From an uncultured Dorea sp. (GTDB taxonomy: Bacteria > Bacillota > Clostridia > Lachnospirales > Lachnospiraceae): a DNA stretch of 46,401 nt. This document shows, piece after piece, positions 25,507 to 32,557 of this stretch (position 1 is its first letter; the number at the start of each line of letters is the position of its first letter). The DNA lies in the NCBI GenBank assembly GCA_910578495.1, contig CAJTRE010000022.1:1-46401 (forward strand), given 5' to 3'. Position numbers and translations under genes: made by a program. The notes under the pieces are model-generated. The model saw only the letters and a program-made list of their open reading frames with translations. It had not been told where the DNA came from and did not search any database.

Positions 25507-26202
25507 TTAAGTTTTTTTCGCGGACTGTTTGTCCGTATATATTTTCTTCAACATAAATATAAACGCTGATAAAGCAAACAAAATCATAAGTGCAGTTACA
25601 AATGTTTTCGCGCCTCCTGTCAACATACCTCCAACATAAGAATACACGAGCGTTGCCGGAAGCTGTCCGACACCTGTTGCCACCAGAAATGCAGCAAATG
25701 GAATAGACGTAAGTCCTGCCGCATAGCTGACAATGTCAAAGGATACAAACGGAAGAAGACGACAAATCAAAATCGTATTTTTCCCGTATTTTTCAAAAAA
25801 GGTATCAATCTGTGCAAGTCCTGCTTTGCTGGCCAACTTCTCTGCTGCGTCCCTTCCCAGAATCCTTGCAATGAAGAAACATACTGCCGCTCCTGCCATA
25901 GCACTGCTCCATGAAAGAAGCGCACCTTGCCACCACCCAAACAAACTTGCGTTGGCAAATGTCAGAAGGAACGCTGGAAGTGGCGCTGCCACTGACTGGA
26001 AAATCATTAACAAAAAAGAAATTAATGCCGCATACGTTCCATAGGATGCCACAAAATCTTTTACCATCGTAAAATCACCGCTTGCAAACATCCGGAATAT
26101 TGTTGATAGAGTTCTATGTATTCCCGGAACAAAAAAATAAACAGCCACCATGACCAATGCAATTGCTAATAATATAACTTTCTCTACCCATGCCCTTTTC
26201 AA
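25507..26202 (-). CDS. TVP38/TMEM64 (VTT) family membrane protein
   Basis: A 231-residue VTT/DedA-like membrane protein: an N-terminal helix (about 9-25), then LISFLLMIFQSVAAPLPAFLLTFANASLFGWWQGALLSW and LICRLLPFVSFDIVSYAAGLTSIPF, the family core with the conserved Arg and Pro. Starts with TTG at 26202, supported by TAGGAGATA. It is the first gene of the cluster after a strong promoter, 26 nt before the AhpD-like gene. A second VTT domain is fused to the Fe-S protein downstream, so the cluster encodes two. Confidence 0.88.
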   Translation of the reverse strand: MKRAWVEKVILLAIALVMVAVYFFVPGIHRTLSTIFRMFASGDFTMVKDFVASYGTYAALISFLLMIFQSVAAPLPAFLLTFANASLFGWWQGALLSWSSAMAGAAVCFFIARILGRDAAEKLASKAGLAQIDTFFEKYGKNTILICRLLPFVSFDIVSYAAGLTSIPFAAFLVATGVGQLPATLVYSYVGGMLTGGAKTFVTALMILFALSAFIFMLKKIYTDKQSAKKT

Positions 26203-26264
26203 CTTCTTTTATCTCCTATAACTTAGAGGGTTCCCTGTTTCATTAATTTTATTTTGCTTTCCCA

Positions 26265-26293
26265 ATTATAAGCAACTCGATGCAGAATGTCTA
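26265..26293 (-). promoter_or_regulatory. Promoter of the ArsS/selenodomain cluster
   Basis: On the minus strand TAGACA (26288-26293), 17 nt, TATAAT (26265-26270). The first start codon of the cluster lies about 60 nt downstream. Confidence 0.75.
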
Positions 26294-26354
26294 ATCGAAA
26301 AAAACAAATATATACAATAGACTTATAGGTTTTTTCTATGTATATGTCCAAATA

Positions 26355-26399
26355 CAAAAAAGCCTTTAAACACTGAACTATCAGCATATAAAGGCTTTT
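26355..26399. terminator. Bidirectional terminator after rpsR
   Basis: AAAAGCCTTTA (26358-26368) and TAAAGGCTTTT (26389-26399) make an 11-bp stem with T-runs in both directions. It separates the ribosomal operon from the ArsS cluster. Confidence 0.85.
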
Positions 26400-26429
26400 C
26401 AAACTTATTTAATTTCCACACTGTCAGAA

Positions 26430-26693
26430 TTACTCCTGAACGTATGGCATAAGAGCAATGTGACGCGCTCTCTTAATTGCTACGGTAAGAGCTCTCTGAT
26501 GTTTTGCACAGTTTCCTGTGATTCTTCTTGGAAGAATTTTTCCTCTTTCAGAAATGTATTTTCTTAATTTTGCTACATCTTTGTAGTCAATTTCATTATT
26601 CTCTTTACCACAAAATACACAGACTTTTTTTCTTCTGCGTCCGCCTCTTCTCTTGAAGCCGCCTTCTGGACGATTTGCTTTATCGTAAGCCAT
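26430..26693 (-). CDS. rpsR: 30S ribosomal protein S18
   Basis: An 87-residue protein with the S18 core YKDVAKLRKYISERGKILPRRITGNCAKHQRALTVAIKRARHIALMPY. The N-terminal extension carries CxxC (CVFC) and a later Cys, the zinc-binding (C+) form. The ATG follows AAGGAGGTA. It is third in rpsF-ssb-rpsR and preceded by a structured 125-nt spacer. Confidence 0.97.
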   Translation of the reverse strand: MAYDKANRPEGGFKRRGGRRRKKVCVFCGKENNEIDYKDVAKLRKYISERGKILPRRITGNCAKHQRALTVAIKRARHIALMPYVQE

Positions 26694-26725
26694 GCCACTT
26701 TACCTCCTTAACTAATCATAATGTA

Positions 26726-26805
26726 GTTCTTTTTCCTAAGCTCGGCAGAACCTCGCTAAAGAAAAAGAACAACCCCGCACTAAATTCGTGCCACGCCTTT
26801 GGCGT
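26726..26805 (-). promoter_or_regulatory. Structured spacer between ssb and rpsR
   Basis: Three stems lie in the 135-nt gap: GTTCTTTTTC/GAAAAAGAAC (26726-26735 with 26761-26770, perfect 10 bp), GCAC/GTGC (26777-26780 with 26788-26791) and ACGCC/GGCGT (26793-26797 with 26801-26805). The 25-nt loop of the first stem contains GCCGAGC on the minus strand. It could be an attenuator or a protein-binding leader for rpsR. Confidence 0.5.
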
Positions 26806-26828
26806 ACACTCATTAAGTTGCTTCCGGT

Positions 26829-27284
26829 TTAGTTGAATGGTAATTCTTCATCTATTCCATCTGGAATATTCATGAAGCCGTCCCCTGCATCAGATACTGG
26901 TGCTGGAGCCGGTGAAGGAGCCGCCGGACGAAATCCACCCATGTTAGCGTCACTTGCCGCTTTGCTCTCTGCAAATTCCTGATCCTCTATCACAACATCA
27001 GTCGTGTAGACCTTCTGTCCGTCTTTATTCGTGTAACTTCCGGTCTGAATACGTCCGGTCACGACTACTTTTAATCCCTGGCGAAAATATTTCTCTGCAA
27101 ACTCTGCACTTTTTCCAAATGCTACACAGCCAATGAAGTCGGCAGTCTGCTCTCCATCTCCACCGCGTCTGAATCTGCGGTCTACTGCTAATGTATATCT
27201 TGCAATCGCCGTAGAACTTTCACCCTGTGAATATCTAACTTCCGGATCTCTCGTTAAGCGTCCCATCAAAATTACTTTATTCAT
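26829..27284 (-). CDS. ssb: Single-stranded DNA-binding protein
   Basis: A 151-residue SSB. The OB fold occupies about residues 1-108 (MNKVILMGRLTRDPEVRYS, then DFIGCVAFGKSAEFAEKYFRQGLKVVVTGRIQTGSY), followed by a Pro/Ala-rich flexible linker and the acidic tip EELPFN that recruits partner proteins. It lies between rpsF (20 nt upstream) and rpsR, the standard Firmicute order. Confidence 0.97.
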   Translation of the reverse strand: MNKVILMGRLTRDPEVRYSQGESSTAIARYTLAVDRRFRRGGDGEQTADFIGCVAFGKSAEFAEKYFRQGLKVVVTGRIQTGSYTNKDGQKVYTTDVVIEDQEFAESKAASDANMGGFRPAAPSPAPAPVSDAGDGFMNIPDGIDEELPFN

Positions 27285-27304
27285 ATCTTACCTCTACTTC
27301 CTGC

Positions 27305-27592
27305 TTATGCTTCCTGTCTAACGCATAAATATCTGATTACGCCTTCCATGATGCGAATTCTCTTCTCGATTTCGCCTGGAGTCTCAGCATCAGACTCGAA
27401 GTGGATGAAATAATAGTATCCTTCTTTCATCTTCTGAATCTCGTAAGCTAATCTCTTCTTACCCCATTCATCAACATCAGAGATCTTGCCACCGAAACGC
27501 TCAACTAATGTTTTCACTTTTTCGATAACCTGTGCTCTTTCGTCGTCTTCGATTTTTGCACTGACAACAACAGCTAATTCATATTTGTTCAT
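27305..27592 (-). CDS. rpsF: 30S ribosomal protein S6
   Basis: A 95-residue protein with S6 features: MNKYELAVVVSAKIEDDERAQVIEKVKTLVERFGGKI, then DEWGKKRLAYEIQKMKEGYYYFIHFESD. A GTG four codons earlier overlaps the AAAGGAGGT ribosome site, so the ATG at 27592 is chosen, giving the usual 95-residue length. First gene of rpsF-ssb-rpsR. Confidence 0.97.
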   Translation of the reverse strand: MNKYELAVVVSAKIEDDERAQVIEKVKTLVERFGGKISDVDEWGKKRLAYEIQKMKEGYYYFIHFESDAETPGEIEKRIRIMEGVIRYLCVRQEA

Positions 27593-27604
27593 GTCGTCTT
27601 GCAC

Positions 27605-27702
27605 CTCCTTTTGGTCTTTTGGCCCCCGCTCATCTTATGTGGGAGCAAGGATTTCACGCAGATTTGCGCAAATATAGTGTATCACAATTTGATATATTAG
27701 CA
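27605..27702 (-). promoter_or_regulatory. rpsF promoter and leader
   Basis: An extended -10 TGATACACT occurs on the minus strand near 27679-27687, with TTGTGC as a weak -35 box 18 nt upstream (27699-27704). The leader that follows holds GCTC...GAGC (27629-27647) and a G-run before the ribosome site. Many bacteria control this operon by S6:S18 binding to the leader, but I cannot assign the defining CCG bulge here. Confidence 0.35.
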
Positions 27703-27718
27703 CAATTTTCCGCTTGAT

Positions 27719-27907
27719 TCAAGCTTTTTTCTTTAAATCTCTGGTATTTTTTTCAACAATTCTGCGCGCTATCATAATCTGATGTCCGCACCCCGAACAT
27801 TTTAATCGAAAATCTGCACCCACCCTCAAAATTTCCCATTCTTTACTTCCGCAAGGGTGCTGCTTTTTCAACGTAACGATGTCGCCCACTTCATACACAT
27901 ATGCCAT
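27719..27907 (-). CDS. DUF951 family protein
   Basis: A small protein of 62 residues (65 if an upstream ATG at 27916 is used) with the DUF951 pattern YEVGDIVTLKKQHPCGSKEWEILRVGADFRLKCSGCGHQIMI, including a Cys plus CxxC that may bind zinc. Conserved in Firmicutes; function unknown. AAAGGA stands 8 nt before the ATG at 27907; GGGG stands 5 nt before the other ATG, so both are possible. It lies between sortase B and rpsF. Confidence 0.85.
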   Translation of the reverse strand: MAYVYEVGDIVTLKKQHPCGSKEWEILRVGADFRLKCSGCGHQIMIARRIVEKNTRDLKKKA

Positions 27908-27953
27908 TGTATTCATCCTTTCCCCAGTATACGCCTATCTATATATTTACTAT

Positions 27954-28733
27954 TTACTGCACTTTTACTTCTTTTTCTTTCACACCGCGCACTACGAATC
28001 TATTTTCATCACTGGCGGCAGTACAAGTAGACAGTGTAACAATCGTATCATCTACATCTACCTTTACACCTGTATTATATTCTGACACTTCCATAGTCTC
28101 ATCCAAAAATTTTCGGTAAGCCTCTTTACTTGAAAAAATTGTTTGATAGGTATTCGACGTCTCCTTCACCTGCCCCACAGAATAGATATGGTAGATAACC
28201 TCTTTACCATCCGGTGTATAAATGTAAAAATACGGATTCTTCTGCCAGAACTTCTTATCTTCATAATCCTGCAGATGCCGGAACATGGAGCCGTCTTTCA
28301 TACGATGTCCATATATGATCGAATTTTTATCTGTAAAATCTGATGCCGCACCTTTATCCAAAAAAATAGCACCCAGTGTATTTTCATTATCAGAAAATGT
28401 TTTATGTAGATACACATTGTTATCCTCACCCTGCACAATGGGGTAGTTAATCTCCTTTGGTTCCGGATAGAAACGAATCCAGCCAATCGTATCGTCATTG
28501 ATCTTCATAAGCTTATCAAAATCTACACGAAACCCTTTCTCCTCTTTGCGATCCTTAATCGCAATATCCCTGACTTTATCGTACTCGCCCCTTCCGTCCA
28601 TATAACCTTTCCCAATCCGGAACAGTTGATAACCGGACACACAGAATACAATCATCGAGACAATAAGTACAAGGTTTAAAACCCAACTTTGTTTTCTTCT
28701 ACGTTTTCTATTATTTTTTTGTTTTGTTTTCAT
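27954..28733 (-). CDS. Class B sortase
   Basis: A 259-residue membrane-anchored transpeptidase. A basic N-terminus and one membrane helix (about 18-38) are followed by the sortase domain. Catalytic residues are His in IIYGHRM, Cys in TLSTC and Arg in ENRFVVRG, the SrtB triad. It would attach a surface protein to peptidoglycan, but no sorting-signal substrate is seen in the window. Upstream GTG codons are in frame; the ATG at 28733 has AAAGGTGG and is preferred. Confidence 0.92.
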   Translation of the reverse strand: MKTKQKNNRKRRRKQSWVLNLVLIVSMIVFCVSGYQLFRIGKGYMDGRGEYDKVRDIAIKDRKEEKGFRVDFDKLMKINDDTIGWIRFYPEPKEINYPIVQGEDNNVYLHKTFSDNENTLGAIFLDKGAASDFTDKNSIIYGHRMKDGSMFRHLQDYEDKKFWQKNPYFYIYTPDGKEVIYHIYSVGQVKETSNTYQTIFSSKEAYRKFLDETMEVSEYNTGVKVDVDDTIVTLSTCTAASDENRFVVRGVKEKEVKVQ

Positions 28734-28811
28734 AGACACCACCTTTGGATTTACGATAATTAATTATACACCATTATTCAATTATTTTATAGTTTTTTAA
28801 TCACCTATTTA

Positions 28812-28839
28812 TTGACTTCATCCGATATTGACGTATGAT
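28812..28839 (+). promoter_or_regulatory. Promoter of the zinc-ribbon membrane protein gene
   Basis: TTGACT (28812-28817), 16 nt, TATGAT (28834-28839); the ribosome site starts 12 nt downstream of the -10 box, giving a short leader. Confidence 0.65.
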
Positions 28840-28866
28840 ATAGATATGTTAAGGAGGTTGAGGATT

Positions 28867-29262
28867 TTGAAAGAGAAATTTATGCGTTTTATGTATGGAC
28901 GTTATGGAATTGATACCCTTGGAAAATATATGATTGGCGCTGCGCTCGTAACGATAGTCTTTTCTAATATATTTGACAGCTCTGTTTTCGCCATGCTGTC
29001 ATGGGGGCTTATTATTCTGGCATACTTTCGGATGTTCTCCAGAGATATTTATAAACGTTCTGGGGAGAATCAGACATTTTTAAATAAGACTTTTAAAATG
29101 CGCAGATGGCTTGCAGTCCAGAAAAATATGTTTTCTCAAAGAAAAACACACCACATCTACCACTGTCCGGGATGCCGGCAAAAGATTCGTGTACCAAAAG
29201 GAAAAGGGCGCATTGAGATACGCTGCCCGAAATGCAATACAACATTTATTAAGAATAGTTAG
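28867..29262 (+). CDS. Membrane protein with C-terminal zinc ribbon
   Basis: About 131 residues. Two closely spaced membrane segments near the N-terminus (GKYMIGAALVTIVFSNIF and SVFAMLSWGLIILAYF) are followed by a basic linker and a C-terminal zinc ribbon (HCPGC...RCPKCNTTF). Start is TTG at 28867, 9 nt after AAGGAGG; an ATG 5 codons later is an alternative. Similar proteins are common in Lachnospiraceae with no known function. The only plus-strand gene in this stretch. Confidence 0.75.
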   Translation: MKEKFMRFMYGRYGIDTLGKYMIGAALVTIVFSNIFDSSVFAMLSWGLIILAYFRMFSRDIYKRSGENQTFLNKTFKMRRWLAVQKNMFSQRKTHHIYHCPGCRQKIRVPKGKGRIEIRCPKCNTTFIKNS

Positions 29263-29267
29263 AATAT

Positions 29268-29286
29268 GCCCTCCGCAATGCGGAGG
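29268..29286. terminator. Hairpin between convergent genes
   Basis: CCCTCCGC and GCGGAGGG pair around a 3-nt loop. The T-run is weak, so it is a likely but imperfect terminator for the two converging genes. A similar stem (ACCCTCCGC/GCGGAGGGT) occurs at 37868-37891. Confidence 0.55.
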
Positions 29287-29303
29287 GTTGATTCAAACAA
29301 TTA

Positions 29304-29486
29304 TTATTTACTTATAATAGGTTTTCCATCAACATCTAATAATGGAGTAAGACCTCCTGCATATCCAGATTTAATCCATAAATAATTTACGCCTGTTTCC
29401 TTATCTACAATAACTTGTAATAATCCAGAATCCTTTAACTGACTTCCTTCATGCTCAACAATTTCAAATCTGTTATCTTTTTTCAT
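29304..29486 (-). CDS. DUF6440-like small protein
   Basis: A 60-residue protein with the pattern DNRFEIVEHEG...LLQVIVDKETGVNYLWIKSGYAGGLTPLLDVDGKPI, which matches small DUF6440-type proteins of Firmicutes. Function unknown. The ATG is preceded by ACGGAGGAAAAGG. No operon partner. Confidence 0.75.
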   Translation of the reverse strand: MKKDNRFEIVEHEGSQLKDSGLLQVIVDKETGVNYLWIKSGYAGGLTPLLDVDGKPIISK

Positions 29487-29589
29487 TTCCTTTTCCTCCG
29501 TTTTTCGTTTAAAATCTTAAATCTGCTATTTATTATATACTTTGATTTGCCTTTCGTCTATGCCCGATTTATAAATCCAACGGAATACA

Positions 29590-29712
29590 AATTCAAACAA
29601 GTTCTGAACGCATTGAAACTTTTATAGAACCACCGGCACTGTGTGAATGTATCTCGGAGATCGGGAATCCAGTTCTATTTTCTTACTCAGCCAGCTGATG
29701 CAGCCTCCTAAA
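29590..29712 (-). pseudogene. Remnant of an OmpR-type response regulator C-terminus
   Basis: On the minus strand one frame reads GCISWLSKKIELDSRSPRYIHTVPVVL then stop, very like the end of winged-helix response regulators (LRKKIE-D-PRYIHTVRGVGYKF). The upstream receiver domain is absent, and the end is out of frame. A short decayed fragment; no functional protein is expected. Confidence 0.5.
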
Positions 29713-29737
29713 AGCATCAACATTTTTTATCACATAT

Positions 29738-29780
29738 AAAAAAAGAAAGCCACAGAAACATTGAATTTCCGGGCTTTTCT
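29738..29780 (-). terminator. Terminator after tRNA-Cys
   Basis: On the minus strand AAAGCC and GGCTTT pair around a long loop and are followed by a run of seven T. Confidence 0.6.
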
Positions 29781-29783
29781 AAA

Positions 29784-29854
29784 AGGCGCCAACCAGATTT
29801 GAACTGGTGATGAAGGTGTTGCAGACCTCTGCCTTACCACTTGGCTATGGCGCC
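29784..29854 (-). tRNA. tRNA-Cys (GCA)
   Basis: 71 nt. Acceptor arms GGCGCCA/TGGCGCC, discriminator U, anticodon loop CTGCAAC with anticodon GCA, and T-loop GTTCAAAT. CCA is not encoded. Confidence 0.95.
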
Positions 29855-29871
29855 ATATCGAGCACTTGTAT

Positions 29872-29900
29872 AGTATAACAAATGCTCTTTCATTTGTCAA
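29872..29900 (-). promoter_or_regulatory. Promoter of tRNA-Cys
   Basis: TTGACA (29895-29900), 17 nt, TATACT (29872-29877) on the minus strand, about 18 nt before the tRNA. Confidence 0.85.
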
Positions 29901-29927
29901 TATCCTTATTTAATTTTTATGTTTTTT

Positions 29928-30102
29928 GTAACTATTCAGCCACAACAACTCGAGTTCCGACTGTTATACAGTCTTTCACGCTGCTTGCACAGCTAAAACT
30001 CTCGTTTATGGCTAAGCGCCATATGCTGATTATATCATACAGTCTGTTGCAAGCAAGCTTACACATCCTGTGTGCTATATCAGCGCATGGCTGAATAGTT
30101 AC
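29928..30102. repeat. 175-bp palindromic element, full copy (inverse orientation)
   Basis: Bounded by GTAACTATTCAGCC at the left and GGCTGAATAGTTAC at the right. The interior is the reverse complement of the copies at 31692, 41237 and 44697. It begins exactly one base after the stop codon of the LUD gene (stop at 30103-30105). Interior hairpins include GCAAGC/GCTTGC and TATGGC/GCCATA. Confidence 0.9.
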
Positions 30103-30741
30103 CTAAAATCCCAGATCGTCATTAACCAAAATCACTTTTATTCTCTTCGGAAGTTTGGAAAATCTGGTAATCATAATCTGACAACAAATACAATCCGGAC
30201 TCTTGCAGTCAAAACACGCTCCCTTTTTCGAACAAGGCGTATCTACATCAAACCGCTGTGCATTAATTGGAGCCGCCTCGTTTCTTGCTCTGGAAACTGC
30301 ATTCTCTACGTCTTTGACAACTTTATTCATACCCACGATCATAATCACATTTCTAGGACCTGCGGCAATGGCGGATACTCTGTTTGCAAAACCGTCCACA
30401 TTTACCATAACGCCGTCTTCGGATATGGCGTTGGCACTGGAGAGATAAAAGTCCGCGTCATAAGACGCCAGTTCAATTTTTCTTTTTTCTTCCCTGCTTA
30501 GCGCATCGTCTCTGTTAAGCTCCTTATAATTCCCTTCACAAATCGCCTGTTTTAGTCCAATTTCTGCAATCGACATAGAACCGCCCCACGCAACGGTACT
30601 GCCTTCCGGAATCAGTTCCAACGCCTTTTTGAGTGCGCCCTCCTTTGTCTCAGCATAAAAACCTTCCATGTTACGCGATTCCAGCCCATTAATGATACGC
30701 TCTCCCAACATCCTGTTTCTTTTTGTACGGTTTACATCCAT
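30103..30741 (-). CDS. LUD-domain protein (LutC/YkgG-like)
   Basis: A 212-residue LUD (DUF162) protein: EGSTVAWGGSMSIAEIGLKQAI, then ADFYLSSANAISEDGVMVNVDGFANRVSAIAAGPRNVIMIVG, typical of the family tied to lactate utilisation (LutC). The C-terminus has a cysteine cluster (CSKKGACFDCKSPDCICCQ) seen in clostridial forms. No lutA/lutB is adjacent, so it may act elsewhere. The ATG at 30741 follows AAGGAGGAA. Its TAG stop abuts a repeat element. Confidence 0.85.
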   Translation of the reverse strand: MDVNRTKRNRMLGERIINGLESRNMEGFYAETKEGALKKALELIPEGSTVAWGGSMSIAEIGLKQAICEGNYKELNRDDALSREEKRKIELASYDADFYLSSANAISEDGVMVNVDGFANRVSAIAAGPRNVIMIVGMNKVVKDVENAVSRARNEAAPINAQRFDVDTPCSKKGACFDCKSPDCICCQIMITRFSKLPKRIKVILVNDDLGF

Positions 30742-30799
30742 TGACACTTCCTCCTTAAATCATATATATGTAATTACTTAGCTTATTATGACGTCATTT

Positions 30800-31663
30800 T
30801 TATCCCGCATACATGACTTCTTTAAATGGTATATCCGGATACATCATGTTTTTAGAACTCTTCAGCCAACCGGTTTTCCCTTTAGATGTTTTCAGATAAT
30901 AATAACACCCTCTGCTTCCTACATAGCACTTGCTAAACTGCACTTTCTCTCCCTTTTTCAAAGTAAATTTCGTCTTTGTACCATTTGCCGATTTGTAAAC
31001 CTTAAAATTTCTATTAGCGGTAAAATATTTCTTCTTCTGATATTTTAAGCATGTACTGACAATCTTACCAGTTTTACTTGCCAAAACAAGTTTACCGTTT
31101 TTATACTTATAAGTAAAATCAGCTTCAAAATGACTAAGTGCATAGGACATAAAATCATATCTCATAGTAATGGTATTGCCTTTAACTTTCCTTGTTGTAT
31201 AGCCAATATGATACCCGACACTTTTTACTACCTTCTGTTGATCCAGAACTTTTTTTAACTTTCCACTTTTAAGCTGATAAATCCCATTTAACGAGCGGTC
31301 TCCATTATCTACTATTCCCTGAACATCAAAGTATACTTTCTTATTACTCAGTGTAATAAGTTTGAGTTTCACATCATACGCAGCTCCAAATTTGGGTTTC
31401 AATGTAGCAACTCTTTTTCCATTTACATATACTCTCAATGCTTCTATAATATCATATCCATACTCATTGCTCTTCGTTGCGAGCACCTTAATTTTATCGG
31501 CTCTTCCATTCCCGGAAGCATCATATTTCGTATATGTTTTTCCTAGCTTAAGATTCACCAGAGACGGATTTTTTGCCTCTACATTCATAGAAAAAATCAA
31601 ACTGCAAAAACACACCACTAAAAACATCTGCCAACACTTACATTTTTTTAATACTTGCTTCAT
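30800..31663 (-). CDS. Secreted protein with C-terminal SH3-like segment
   Basis: A 287-residue exported protein: signal peptide (residues about 1-30, MFLVVCFCSLIFSMNVEA), a ~190-residue beta-rich region, then a C-terminal part (about 215-285: KVYKSANGTKTKFTLKKGEKVQFSKC...GCYYYLKTSKGKTGWLKSS) that resembles a bacterial SH3 cell-wall domain. Mature part is Lys-rich. Exact function unknown. Starts at ATG 31663 with GGAGG. Confidence 0.7.
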   Translation of the reverse strand: MKQVLKKCKCWQMFLVVCFCSLIFSMNVEAKNPSLVNLKLGKTYTKYDASGNGRADKIKVLATKSNEYGYDIIEALRVYVNGKRVATLKPKFGAAYDVKLKLITLSNKKVYFDVQGIVDNGDRSLNGIYQLKSGKLKKVLDQQKVVKSVGYHIGYTTRKVKGNTITMRYDFMSYALSHFEADFTYKYKNGKLVLASKTGKIVSTCLKYQKKKYFTANRNFKVYKSANGTKTKFTLKKGEKVQFSKCYVGSRGCYYYLKTSKGKTGWLKSSKNMMYPDIPFKEVMYAG

Positions 31664-31691
31664 CACACTTCCTCCATTCCTTTGTTTTTAC

Positions 31692-31865
31692 GTAACTATT
31701 CAGCCATGCGCTGATATAGCAGACAGGATGTGCAAGCTTGCTTGCAACAGACTGTATGATATAATCAGCATATGGCGCTTAGCCATAAACGAGAGTTTTA
31801 GCTGCGTAAGCAGCGTAAAAGACTGATAACAGTCGAAACTCGAGTTGTTATGGCTGAATAGTTAC
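31692..31865. repeat. 175-bp palindromic element, full copy
   Basis: Starts GTAACTATTCAGCCAT, ends ATGGCTGAATAGTTAC. By eye it differs from the copy at 44697 in only a handful of bases. Inner hairpins: GCAAGC-TT-GCTTGC, TATGGC-GCTTA-GCCATA, GCTGC-GTAA-GCAGC and GACTG-ATAA-CAGTC. It ends 4 nt beyond the stop of the DUF1847 gene. Confidence 0.92.
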
Positions 31866-31869
31866 ATTT

Positions 31870-32496
31870 TTACTTCATCAGTTTCGAATAATACCCGTCC
31901 GCTGTGTAAAGCGCCGCCACCGGATTGTGCCCGAGTACACGATCTTTCGTCACAGCCGTAGTTGTAAGCGCCTCCGAATATTTGTAAAACAAGCTGTCAT
32001 GCCCTACGCACAGCCCAACTACCACATTCAAATCCGTTTTTGCTTCGTTGAGCAGTTTCGCCTGTAAAATCGGATTACACATATTTTCACCAATTCCTGT
32101 ACATCTCTGTGGAATTCCTGCACTCACCTTCTTCTGCACTCCGGCTTTACAGCCCACACCGTACACCTCAAAACCACGTTTTCGAAAAATCGCCGCCAAT
32201 GTACGAGACTCTTTCAAAAGACCGACGCAGGTTGCTATGCCAATCTTCTTTGCGCCAATCTTTTCAGCAAAGGACATAATTTCTTCCACGCGTGTCTGCT
32301 GGCAGTAATAATCATACTCCACCTCCGCAGCACATACCATCACTTTATGATTTTCTTCCTCTTCATAACACTTCATGGCGTTTTTCAACACCTCTTCGTC
32401 CATATTGGTCGTCAGACAAAAATCCGGAAACGTCTTATCTTCCAAATTACAGTTTTTTGACATACAATCAATACATGACATTTTCTCTTTTTCCAT
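31870..32496 (-). CDS. DUF1847 protein
   Basis: A 208-residue protein with the DUF1847 N-terminal cysteines CIDCMSKNCN, and further conserved Cys-containing segments (IGIATCVGLL, VGCKAGVQ, GLCVGHDSLFYKYSEA). The family is thought to bind metal; function unknown. The ATG follows GGAGGGAGG. It lies 61 nt after a QueG-like Fe-S protein, probably in the same operon. Confidence 0.85.
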   Translation of the reverse strand: MEKEKMSCIDCMSKNCNLEDKTFPDFCLTTNMDEEVLKNAMKCYEEEENHKVMVCAAEVEYDYYCQQTRVEEIMSFAEKIGAKKIGIATCVGLLKESRTLAAIFRKRGFEVYGVGCKAGVQKKVSAGIPQRCTGIGENMCNPILQAKLLNEAKTDLNVVVGLCVGHDSLFYKYSEALTTTAVTKDRVLGHNPVAALYTADGYYSKLMK

Positions 32497-32557
32497 AATT
32501 CAATCCTCCCTCCATATCTATCAACTGCTCTCACTGCATTTATTATGCGAAACACCA

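Noticed and set aside
27605..27720. Classical S6:S18 ribosomal leader
   Set aside because: I could not identify the CCG-containing bulge that defines it, so only a generic leader is annotated.
30800..31663. Calling the secreted protein a cell-wall hydrolase
   Set aside because: It has an SH3-like segment but no catalytic amidase, NlpC/P60 or lysozyme motif.
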